A DNA stretch of 16,490 nucleotides from Lachnospiraceae bacterium (lineage in GTDB: Bacteria; Bacillota_A; Clostridia; Lachnospirales; Lachnospiraceae), in NCBI GenBank assembly GCA_009774655.1, contig VSOD01000037.1:1-16490 (forward strand), in the 5' to 3' direction. This document shows, piece by piece, positions 8,527 to 14,463 of the stretch. How positions within the stretch are numbered: the first letter of the stretch is position 1; each line of letters begins with the position of its first letter. The position numbers and the translations under genes are program-made. The notes beneath the pieces were generated by a model that was not told the origin of the DNA, made no database searches, and saw only the letters and a list, made by a program, of their open reading frames with translations.

Positions 8527-8616
8527 TTTTATCTTGAAGAACAGCGTCAGACACTCCCTTGAAGATATTAAATTGCAATGTTAAAAAATTTTAAGGTTTC
8601 TGGACAGTTCGTCCAA

Positions 8617-8731
8617 TGCTTGCTACGATTATCAAGAAGTCGGGATAAGAATAGCAAGCACTGCCTGCGTATATACGCAGGCGGGCAAACATCCATCTTC
8701 ACCTCACGGGAAGATGAATGTTTTTGCTTGC
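8617..8731. other. oriT: Probable origin of transfer (oriT) with nested hairpins
   Basis: Three inverted repeats follow one another upstream of mobC. First, TGCTTGCTA (8617-8625) with TAGCAAGCA (8652-8660), holding an inner TTATC/GATAA pair (8629-8633, 8644-8648). Second, a perfect 20-bp palindrome at 8663-8682 (GCCTGCGTAT/ATACGCAGGC). Third, a 14-bp stem with one mismatch, 8687-8700 with 8710-8723. A further TGCTTGC at 8725-8731 can pair with the GCAAGCA at 8654-8660. Hairpin clusters just upstream of mobC and relaxase genes are the normal position and form of oriT. The exact nick site is not identified. Confidence 0.6.
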
Positions 8732-8877
8732 AGAGGGAAAATCCCCCTGACCCCCTTAAATGCAAAAATTCAGCATTACCCGGTAAAGCCTGTCCATGTA
8801 TTTTTGCTTCAAAAGCCGTGCCGGAAACGACATCATAAAAAGCCAAAATAATAACTATAGCCTGAAAGGACAAGGAA

Positions 8878-9234
8878 ATGGATAAACACAGAAACAAAAA
8901 CCGTTCCCGAAAATACGGGATCGTAATCCACCTCAGCGAAGATGAAAAATATATCCTCGATGAGAAAACAAAATGCTCCAACATGACAAGCCGTGCCGCC
9001 TTTATCCGGCATCTGATCTTGTACGGTTACGTCTATGACATTGACTATTCAGAGCTTCAGGAATACAATGCTGCTCTTGCCAGAATCGGGAACAACTTAA
9101 ACCAGATCGCAAAGCGCATGAACGCCACAGGCAACGTATATCAAGCCGATGTAAACGAAGTAAAGGAGCTGATGCAAAAGATATGGCATACACAAAAATC
9201 CATGCTATCACGGCAACCGTTAATAAAGCAGTAG
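8878..9234 (+). CDS. mobC: MobC-like mobilization accessory protein
   Basis: A 118-residue protein. The N-terminal part (about 12-50, RKYGIVIHLSEDEKYILDEK then SRAAFIRHLILYG) has the pattern of a ribbon-helix-helix DNA-binding domain. The C-terminal part contains the MobC motif ALARIGNNLNQIAKRMN (about 65-81). In MOB_P systems MobC binds oriT and helps the relaxase open the DNA. AAAGGA lies 7 bases before the start. The last 52 bases overlap the relaxase gene in another frame, a typical mobC-relaxase arrangement implying translational coupling. Confidence 0.85.
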   Translation: MDKHRNKNRSRKYGIVIHLSEDEKYILDEKTKCSNMTSRAAFIRHLILYGYVYDIDYSELQEYNAALARIGNNLNQIAKRMNATGNVYQADVNEVKELMQKIWHTQKSMLSRQPLIKQ

Positions 9235-10580
9235 ACTATATCTGCAACCCCGGAAAAACCGATGAGGGCATCCTGATTTCTTCTTACGGATGTAGTCCTG
9301 AAACTGCCGCCTATGACTTCAAATTTGCGCTGTCAAAAACCTGCCAGTCTGATAAAAACAAAGCCTATCATCTGATACAATCCTTTTTCCCCGGCGAGGT
9401 TTCTTATGCGGAAGCCCACCAGATCGGCGTGGAACTTGCCGACAAACTTTTAGAAGGAAGATACTCTTACGTTGTCAGCACCCATATAGACAGGGGACAT
9501 GTCCACAACCATATCATTTTCTGCGCCGCTGATAACATAAACCACGAGAAATATCACGACTGCAAAAAGACCTATTACAACATCCGCAGTCTGAGCGATG
9601 ACCTCTGCCGTGAGCATGAACTTTCCGTCATCACGCCGGGAGAAAAGCGTGGCAAAACCTATAAGGAGTGGCAGGCTGGGAAAAGCGCTTCTGCATGGAA
9701 AGAACAATTAAAGTCCGACATTGACGAAGCCATCAAAACTGCAGCAGCTTACGAGGACTGCATCGAGCTGATCCGGGCAAAAGGCTACGAAGTCAAGGGC
9801 GAGGACTTCGGGGAAAACGCACATAAGTTTATCTCTTTCCGCCCTCTTGACAGGGAACGTTTTGTCCGTGGCAGCGCAAAGTCTTTGGGAGCCGAATACA
9901 CTAAAGAACGGATCAGGGAGCGCATTGCGGAAAAAGAGCTTGCAAAGGACAAAAAGCGTACGCCGTTCCCCATTCGGAAGAAGCCCCTTGTCAGAGATTA
10001 TTCCAAGAAGAATCTCATTGACACCAGCGAGGATAAGTTTGCCGAAAGCCCCGGTCTGAAACATTGGGCTGACATCCAAAACCTCAAGATCGCCGCCGCA
10101 AGCTACAGTCAAGCAGGCTCTATCGCAGAGCTTGAAAAGCAGATTGCCTCCAAGTCCGCGCTTGCAAAAACCGCACGGGAGAGCCTCGTGGAAACAGAGC
10201 ATCAGTTAAAGGACTTCGGGCAGATCCTAAAGTACGCCGAGCAGTATAGCGCTAACCGTATCTACCATATCCGCTACCAGAAATCAAAGGATAAGGACAG
10301 GTATCTTCGCCAGCATGAAACGGAACTCCTGCTCCATGACGGTGCTGAAAATATGCTGAAGCGCCTCGGCATTGACACGAAAACGCTTGATGTGGAAAAG
10401 CTGCGCGGCGATTACAATGCGCTGTATTCCAAAAAGGAAACTCTACAAAAAACATATAGGGCAACGTCAAAAGAACACGAATCGCTGATGCGGAAACTGG
10501 ATAATCTGAAGCAATACCTTGACTCTCCCAAAGTGTCTGCTACCAACAAAAAGAATGATAAGAATATCAAATCCCTCTAA
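9183..10580 (+). CDS. mobA: MOB_P-type relaxase / mobilization nuclease
   Basis: A 465-residue protein with an N-terminal relaxase domain (PF03432 type, about 1-260) and a long basic, coiled-coil C-terminal half. The metal-binding motif HIDRGHVHNH (101-110) is intact and preceded by a hydrophobic strand (YSYVVST). The candidate nucleophile is Tyr19 in KAVDYI. Relaxases nick oriT, stay bound to the 5' end and lead the strand into the recipient. The C-terminal half has repeated Lys/Glu-rich heptads (LEKQIASKSALAKTARESL and later blocks) and no helicase or primase motif. No type IV secretion or coupling-protein genes are in the window, so the element is probably mobilizable by a helper, or the rest lies outside. 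A terminator follows directly. Confidence 0.93.
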   Translation: MAYTKIHAITATVNKAVDYICNPGKTDEGILISSYGCSPETAAYDFKFALSKTCQSDKNKAYHLIQSFFPGEVSYAEAHQIGVELADKLLEGRYSYVVSTHIDRGHVHNHIIFCAADNINHEKYHDCKKTYYNIRSLSDDLCREHELSVITPGEKRGKTYKEWQAGKSASAWKEQLKSDIDEAIKTAAAYEDCIELIRAKGYEVKGEDFGENAHKFISFRPLDRERFVRGSAKSLGAEYTKERIRERIAEKELAKDKKRTPFPIRKKPLVRDYSKKNLIDTSEDKFAESPGLKHWADIQNLKIAAASYSQAGSIAELEKQIASKSALAKTARESLVETEHQLKDFGQILKYAEQYSANRIYHIRYQKSKDKDRYLRQHETELLLHDGAENMLKRLGIDTKTLDVEKLRGDYNALYSKKETLQKTYRATSKEHESLMRKLDNLKQYLDSPKVSATNKKNDKNIKSL

Positions 10581-10595
10581 ACCCGGCATAAAAAA

Positions 10596-10640
10596 AGTGT
10601 ATCGTGCTGAAGCTGTTCCTCCATCACGATACACTCTTAA
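10596..10640 (+). terminator. Terminator after the relaxase gene
   Basis: AGTGTATCGTG (10596-10606) pairs perfectly with CACGATACACT (10625-10635) across an 18-base loop. CTTAATTTT follows on the plus strand, and a run of A precedes the stem. The hairpin starts 16 bases after the relaxase stop. Confidence 0.7.
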
Positions 10641-10903
10641 TTTTAGCAGTCTTTGGACACCTTTTCCTTTATGCCTTCGTTTCTTTATACATATTTTTAC
10701 CACTGTATTGATTTTCCCATCTGTATCTACAAAAATCTATCGTTCTACATTCCGCACTTTATGTTCCTTTTTTATTATAGTCGTTTACCAAACTCTGAAA
10801 CCATTGGATATCTGGATTTCAATGTCCTAAGTAAGACAAGTTCTCATCAAAATAGTTATTTTCCACCTATAAAAGTCAACAATATAGAAATATCTTAGTT
10901 ATG
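10641..10903. other. Intergenic, no supported gene
   Basis: T-rich DNA between the relaxase terminator and the agrD terminator. Overlapping plus-strand frames of 80-100 codons exist, but they are phenylalanine/tyrosine-rich, lack ribosome binding sites and overlap each other. An agrB gene would be expected near agrD; no part of one can be recognised here on either strand. Confidence 0.5.
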
Positions 10904-10940
10904 AAAATCCCCCTAAGAATCAACTGGATTCAAAGGGGAA
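10904..10940 (-). terminator. Terminator of the agrD-like gene
   Basis: On the minus strand CCCC-TTT-GAATC pairs with GATTC-TTA-GGGG around a 5-base loop (10922-10926), with a symmetric 3x3 internal mismatch. GATTTTC follows. It lies 25 bases past the agrD stop, so the pheromone gene appears to be transcribed alone. Confidence 0.6.
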
Positions 10941-10963
10941 ATATGCGTTGCTTGATCTTGCTT

Positions 10964-11107
10964 TTATTTTTTTATTGTCTTAATCCCGCTCGGCTGTTTC
11001 GGCTGATGAAAAAGATATACGCATCTACTGTTCGCCGCCATTTCAGCCGATTTTCTTGCTGTAACTTCCATCAATTTAGCGACTACGTTTTTGCTATGAT
11101 TTTTCAT
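10964..11107 (-). CDS. agrD: AgrD-like cyclic (thio)lactone autoinducer peptide precursor
   Basis: A 47-codon gene not otherwise obvious because of its size. The N-terminal part (MKNHSKNVVAKLMEVTARKS) can form an amphipathic helix, followed by AEMAANSRCVYLFHQPKQPS and a basic tail ending KTIKK. The core matches AgrD precursors: a cysteine (Cys29) four residues before an aromatic (Phe33), then a charged, proline-containing recognition tail (HQPKQP, compare the DEPEVP-type tail of staphylococcal AgrD). The predicted pheromone is a five-membered ring C-V-Y-L-F closed through Cys29, with an N-terminal tail of unknown length. The start is fixed by AGGAGG at 11120-11115 with 7-base spacing. Processing would need AgrB, which is not in the window. 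The likely receptor is the GHKL kinase encoded nearby on the other strand. Confidence 0.85.
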   Translation of the reverse strand: MKNHSKNVVAKLMEVTARKSAEMAANSRCVYLFHQPKQPSGIKTIKK

Positions 11108-11128
11108 TACAGATCCTCCTATATACAT

Positions 11129-11134
11129 ATTATA
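11129..11134 (-). promoter_or_regulatory. -10 element of the agrD-like gene
   Basis: TATAAT on the minus strand, 22 bases upstream of the agrD start codon. The -35 position (TTATAT at 17 bases) is poor, as in promoters that need an activator such as a LytTR regulator. The conserved TGTCGGATTTCTTTC sequence at 11198-11184 lies about 60-75 bases upstream of the expected start of transcription and is a candidate activator region. Confidence 0.45.
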
Positions 11135-11183
11135 GTTTATTGCGATTAATTATATAATTTTCCCAATAACTACCATATTACAT

Positions 11184-11246
11184 GAAAGAAATCCGACAAT
11201 ATACGTCATTTTTCCCTTAATAGTCATACAGCACCACCGCCTCAGG
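11184..11246 (-). repeat. Left arm of imperfect inverted repeat with the kinase gene 3' end
   Basis: Read on the minus strand, this aligns with plus-strand 13957-14020 in about 51 of 64 columns with one gap (hand alignment). The longest shared blocks are GAAAAATGA and TGTCGGATT. Similarity covers the last codons of the kinase gene and about 22 bases past its stop, then ends abruptly. Confidence 0.75.
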
Positions 11247-11282
11247 TATCTTAATAATAAAACACAAAAGTCTATATTTTAG
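11217..11282 (-). pseudogene. Decayed 3' end of an AgrC-like kinase gene upstream of agrD
   Basis: The minus-strand frame ending at TAA (11219-11217) encodes ...KIPEAVVLYDY. It resembles the kinase C-terminus FRAAVVMYGCYGEK. The preceding NLKYR resembles the kinase's EVEYR with a short insertion between. Upstream on this strand no further kinase sequence (no G-box or N-box) can be recognised, so only about 20 codons remain. Its position, with the stop 109 bases before the agrD start and in the same direction, suggests an ancestral kinase-agrD gene order. Confidence 0.6.
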
Positions 11283-11529
11283 ATTTTACATAATCTATTC
11301 TAAAAATATTTCTTTGCAAGTAATTAACTCTTTCATGCTAACTTTATTAAATTGTCCTGACAAGTTAAACACAATAACTCTTTTCTTTCCTTGTTGTATT
11401 TATCCTGATAACCAAGCATAGACATTTCACCAAACCATAATTTATCTTTCTATATAATCAAGTTTACGCATATTTTTGTATTTTAATTATCATTATATTT
11501 TGTATTTATTGCTTTTCCTTTAGGTAAAA
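11283..11529. other. AT-rich intergenic region
   Basis: No gene of normal size is supported. A 30-codon minus-strand frame (11333-11425, MSMLGYQDKYNKERKELLCL...) exists with only a weak ribosome site. The inverted pair AGTTA-(7)-TAACT lies within 11361-11380. It is probably the upstream regulatory region of the plus-strand regulator operon plus degraded sequence. Confidence 0.4.
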
Positions 11530-11550
11530 TATAATTATAAGTTGAAAGGA
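11530..11550 (+). promoter_or_regulatory. -10 element and ribosome binding site of the XRE/agr regulator operon
   Basis: TATAAT at 11530-11535 with a weak upstream hexamer (TTGCTT at 11509-11514, 15-base spacing). AAAGGA at 11545-11550 lies 12 bases before the ATG at 11563. Both are AT-rich, moderate matches. Confidence 0.4.
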
Positions 11551-11562
11551 TAATAGAAAATT

Positions 11563-11979
11563 ATGGCTATACAAAACCGTATCCGCGAACTTAGAAAGAA
11601 TCTAAATCTTTCACAAATAGGGCTTTCTCTGATACTCGGGACTACCCAGCAAACGGTAAGTCGCATGGAAATAAGCGGTGACATCCCGACAGATCTGCTA
11701 ATAAAAATGTCCAGATTCTTCAACGCGACTACGGACTACATTCTTGGCATATCGGAGTACAAGCGTGACCTTAGCGGCCAATTACGCATGAACCATGAAA
11801 TGGATATGTATTACGACATTATATTGCGTTACCAGCAACTGTCCACAGTCAACCGCCGCACGCTTCTGGTGATCCTAGATCGTTTGGAGCAGGCGCAGTA
11901 CGAACAATCTACAGACCGTAAAGAAAGTGATGATGTGCAAAAGGGGGATACCAAAGATGATGAGGATAGCAGTGTGTGA
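11563..11979 (+). CDS. XRE-family helix-turn-helix regulator
   Basis: A 138-residue protein. The N-terminal domain (about 5-60) is a Cro/CI-type HTH: IRELRKNLNLSQIGLSLILG, then TTQQTVSRMEISGDIPTDLL and the closing FFNATTDYILG typical of XRE proteins. The C-terminal 75 residues are helical and charged, with an acidic tail (DVQKGDTKDDEDSSV), and contain no recognised sensor domain. It is the first gene of an operon with the AgrA/AgrC-like pair and overlaps the response regulator by 23 bases, so the three are probably co-translated. It may set the basal level of the operon or link it to the state of the element; the target is unknown. Confidence 0.9.
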   Translation: MAIQNRIRELRKNLNLSQIGLSLILGTTQQTVSRMEISGDIPTDLLIKMSRFFNATTDYILGISEYKRDLSGQLRMNHEMDMYYDIILRYQQLSTVNRRTLLVILDRLEQAQYEQSTDRKESDDVQKGDTKDDEDSSV

Positions 11980-12700
11980 CGATGACAGATGTTTTGCCAC
12001 AAGACTGGAAGAAATGGTTCTGCAAGAAGCGCTACAAGCAGGTATCAGCGCAGAAACAGAAGTCTATTCCGATGGCGATACGCTCGTTACCGATCTACAA
12101 AAAGGTTACCGGTATGAACTAATTTTCCTTGATATTGAAATGAAAAGGATAAACGGAATTAAAGCCGCACATGCCATCAGGGGGATGGATCGCTCGGTGC
12201 TACTCATCTATGTATCAGGGTATGAGCAATACCTGAAGGAACTGTTTGAAGTTGAACCATTTCGTTTCCTACAGAAACCGCTAAATGACTCAAAATTCCG
12301 CCGCTACTTTCACGAGGCATGTGATCGCATAGGTGATATGGATTCTTTCTATCAATTCAATTTCAATAAAAATATACACCGAGTGTCTCTCCGGGATACA
12401 GTTTATTTTGAAAGTCGTAACCGAGTGGTGTACATTATCATGGACAATGGGACGGAGAAATATTTTTACGGCAAACTGAACGATGTGGAAAAACAGTTGA
12501 AAGAGAGCCGTTACCGTTTCCTTCGAATACACCAGTCCTATCTCGTAAATTACAGCTACATAAAAAAGATGAGTTTCTCAGATATCACGATTGTTACAGG
12601 TGACGGGAAAGAGATTTCCCTGCGGATCAGCGAGGACAGGGAAAAGAAAATACGGGCACAGTTGTGCGGCTTTGCCTCAGGAAAGGCAGGCGCGGAATGA
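11957..12700 (+). CDS. LytTR-family response regulator (AgrA-like)
   Basis: A 247-residue protein. The receiver domain (1-~120) has the acidic triad Asp8-Asp9-Asp10, phosphoacceptor Asp59 in IFLDIEM, Ser87 in VSGYE and Lys107 in QKP. The LytTR DNA-binding domain (about 138-240) includes NKNIHRVSLRDTVYFES, then RFLRIHQSYLVNYSYIKKM. AgrA-type proteins bind pairs of 9-bp repeats and activate agr and target promoters once phosphorylated. The start at 11957 follows AAGGGGG with 9-base spacing. Its stop overlaps the kinase start in ATGA. The agrD promoter is a natural candidate target. Confidence 0.95.
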   Translation: MMRIAVCDDDRCFATRLEEMVLQEALQAGISAETEVYSDGDTLVTDLQKGYRYELIFLDIEMKRINGIKAAHAIRGMDRSVLLIYVSGYEQYLKELFEVEPFRFLQKPLNDSKFRRYFHEACDRIGDMDSFYQFNFNKNIHRVSLRDTVYFESRNRVVYIIMDNGTEKYFYGKLNDVEKQLKESRYRFLRIHQSYLVNYSYIKKMSFSDITIVTGDGKEISLRISEDREKKIRAQLCGFASGKAGAE

Positions 12701-13998
12701 ATCCTATATGCCTTGTTTTGGGCGGACTTTTCTTTCCCTGTTTCCAGTTGTTGACGATACACAGGTTCATGAATGCTTTCTTTCATGCTCCGCGCCAAAC
12801 ACCCATACGTTATGTTGTATGGATTGCTTATTATCTTTTTTTGGCTACATCGCAGTTGGGGGCAAATATCCCACCATCTACATTCCTTGCGTGTAACGCA
12901 CTGCTGCTTTTTGCTACCTGTACATTCTCCTGTCAGTCTGGTATAGGAAATCGTTGCATCTTTTCCTTACTAGTGCTTGCGGTCTGGATGATGACAGAGG
13001 TGGTCATAGGCATTATTCTATCCTTAATTGGAATGAATGGCTGGGGACTTGACACTGCAGGCACAGCCATATCAAACGTTCTTATGTTTGCAGGTTCCGT
13101 CATTGCTAGTCATTATGCAAAAGGGAACTCCCGCCCAGAACTGTCAGTGCAGTGCATGGTGGCAATAGTATTCATACCAGCCAGCACCATCTTTTTAATG
13201 CACCGAATCTTCCTGATTGTAATGGAACACGTGGAGTATTCCGCATTCGCAATCAGTTCCAGCCTCATTCTGCTATTGTTGGACTATACCGCATTTGAGG
13301 TATTCGATCAGATGACAAAAAATGCCAGTGTGCAAGAACGGAACCGCTTGTATGAACAGGAATTAGAACTTCTGAGCCGGCAGGCAGAAGAACGAGAAGC
13401 TTATGACAGGCAAACACGCATAATACGTCATGACATAAAGAACCATATGACGGGGCTTCTTGGTATGCTGCAGGACAGCAACATAGAACAGATGGAAGAG
13501 TATATCCGACTTATGCTACAGGATACTGCGGAATACAGACCGCAAGATGTCTCTCGAAGCGGAAATGCAGTGGTGGACGTCATCGTCAATTACAAATGCA
13601 GTCAAGCCCACAAAGACAACATAAAGTTTAACGCAAACGTGTTCTTACCCGCTACTCTCCCTTTCCGAGCAGGCCACCTTGCCATCGTGTTCGGGAACCT
13701 GCTTGACAATGCGCTGGAAGCGTGCCGGGAAATGGAATCTGAGAAGCGGTGGATAAATATAGAAGCATCGTATACAAAAGAGGTGCTTATGGTCTCAGTA
13801 TGCAATTCCAGCCAAGTTCGTAAGAGGGACAGGGGCGGGCGGTATGCCGCAACAAAGAACGACCATTGTTTCCACGGTCTGGGGTTGTACTCCGTGGAGC
13901 AGGCGGTAGAACCGTACTGTGGGCAGTTGGAAGTGGAATACAGGGACGGTGTTTTCCGTGCGGCAGTGGTGATGTATGGATGTTATGGTGAAAAATGA
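12697..13998 (+). CDS. GHKL-domain sensor histidine kinase (AgrC-like)
   Basis: A 433-residue membrane kinase. Residues 1-~205 form about six hydrophobic helices with short loops (for example CLVLGGLFFPCFQLL, FSLLVLAVWMMTEVVIGII and SSLILLLLDYTAF), the layout of peptide-sensing AgrC receptors. A coiled linker (about 210-240) follows, then the phosphoacceptor motif RHDIKNH (His245), the N-box NLLDNALEAC (334-343) and the G-box HGLGLYSV (393-400). It should bind the processed cyclic peptide outside the cell and phosphorylate the LytTR regulator. The start overlaps the regulator stop (ATGA at 12697-12700). The 3' end is part of an inverted repeat shared with the region upstream of agrD. Confidence 0.95.
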   Translation: MNPICLVLGGLFFPCFQLLTIHRFMNAFFHAPRQTPIRYVVWIAYYLFLATSQLGANIPPSTFLACNALLLFATCTFSCQSGIGNRCIFSLLVLAVWMMTEVVIGIILSLIGMNGWGLDTAGTAISNVLMFAGSVIASHYAKGNSRPELSVQCMVAIVFIPASTIFLMHRIFLIVMEHVEYSAFAISSSLILLLLDYTAFEVFDQMTKNASVQERNRLYEQELELLSRQAEEREAYDRQTRIIRHDIKNHMTGLLGMLQDSNIEQMEEYIRLMLQDTAEYRPQDVSRSGNAVVDVIVNYKCSQAHKDNIKFNANVFLPATLPFRAGHLAIVFGNLLDNALEACREMESEKRWINIEASYTKEVLMVSVCNSSQVRKRDRGGRYAATKNDHCFHGLGLYSVEQAVEPYCGQLEVEYRDGVFRAAVVMYGCYGEK

Positions 13999-14020
13999 TG
14001 TGTACTGTCGGATTCCTTTC
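13957..14020 (+). repeat. Right arm of imperfect inverted repeat (kinase 3' end)
   Basis: Partner of minus-strand 11246-11184; about 51 of 64 columns agree. The two arms bracket the complete XRE-regulator-kinase operon (about 2.7 kb). Confidence 0.75.
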
Positions 14021-14463
14021 TATATTTTTATCAAACTATTTAATGGAATTTTTATCTCGGGGGAAACTAACAGACTATTTACTCGAAAAAAATAATTAGC
14101 AAATATGACTACAAATTTACTTATAGGATTTCAGATATTTTTGAATCTTGTCCTGAGCATACTTTGCAGTTTTATCATTGCAAGTGTTTTAAATATGAAA
14201 ATGGAGTGTTTCCCTTTTTGTTTTTTATATCCTTATGTTCTTACAACGGCGAATTCCATATGAATCCGCCGTTGTAGGAATGTAAAGAAAAACAGAATGC
14301 GTTCCGCCTATTCCTTACTGCCATCACATAGCATACCAATAGTTATTCCATTTCCATATATAACCTTGCACCTGTCATAACACTCCAACGCAAAATATCT
14401 TGAACGGAAAATAAAAGTAGAGAGAACTTAATTTTTGCAATTCTCCTTACTTTATAATTGCCA
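13999..14463. other. AT-rich intergenic region with small frames and one hairpin
   Basis: No well-supported gene. A 34-codon frame (13995-14099) overlaps the kinase stop by ATGA, and a 52-codon frame (14105-14263, hydrophobic, MTTNLLIGFQIFLNLVLSIL...) follows 5 bases later. Neither has a ribosome binding site. On the minus strand a frame ending at 14308 encodes ...ECYDRCKVIYGNGITIGMLC, with no start codon, possibly a gene remnant. A hairpin lies at 14238-14280. Confidence 0.45.
14238..14280. repeat. Long hairpin without T tract
   Basis: TACAACGGCG (14242-14251) pairs with CGCCGTTGTA (14267-14276). The stem extends outward by about four more pairs including a G-T wobble, and inward after one mismatch to a CATAT loop. 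Neither strand has a T run after the stem, so it is not a standard terminator. It is much more GC-rich than its surroundings and could be a processing, protein-binding or element-end structure. Confidence 0.5.

Noticed and set aside
8640..8735. CRISPR-like repeat cluster
   Set aside because: The repeats are inverted pairs forming hairpins, not regularly spaced direct repeats with spacers.
10653..10898. 81-codon plus-strand frame (and an overlapping 103-codon one) after the relaxase gene
   Set aside because: Phe/Tyr-rich products expected by chance from T-rich DNA, no ribosome binding site, overlapping a terminator and each other.
10901..11149. 82-codon plus-strand frame
   Set aside because: It is the antisense shadow of the agrD-like gene, which has a strong ribosome site and family motif on the other strand.
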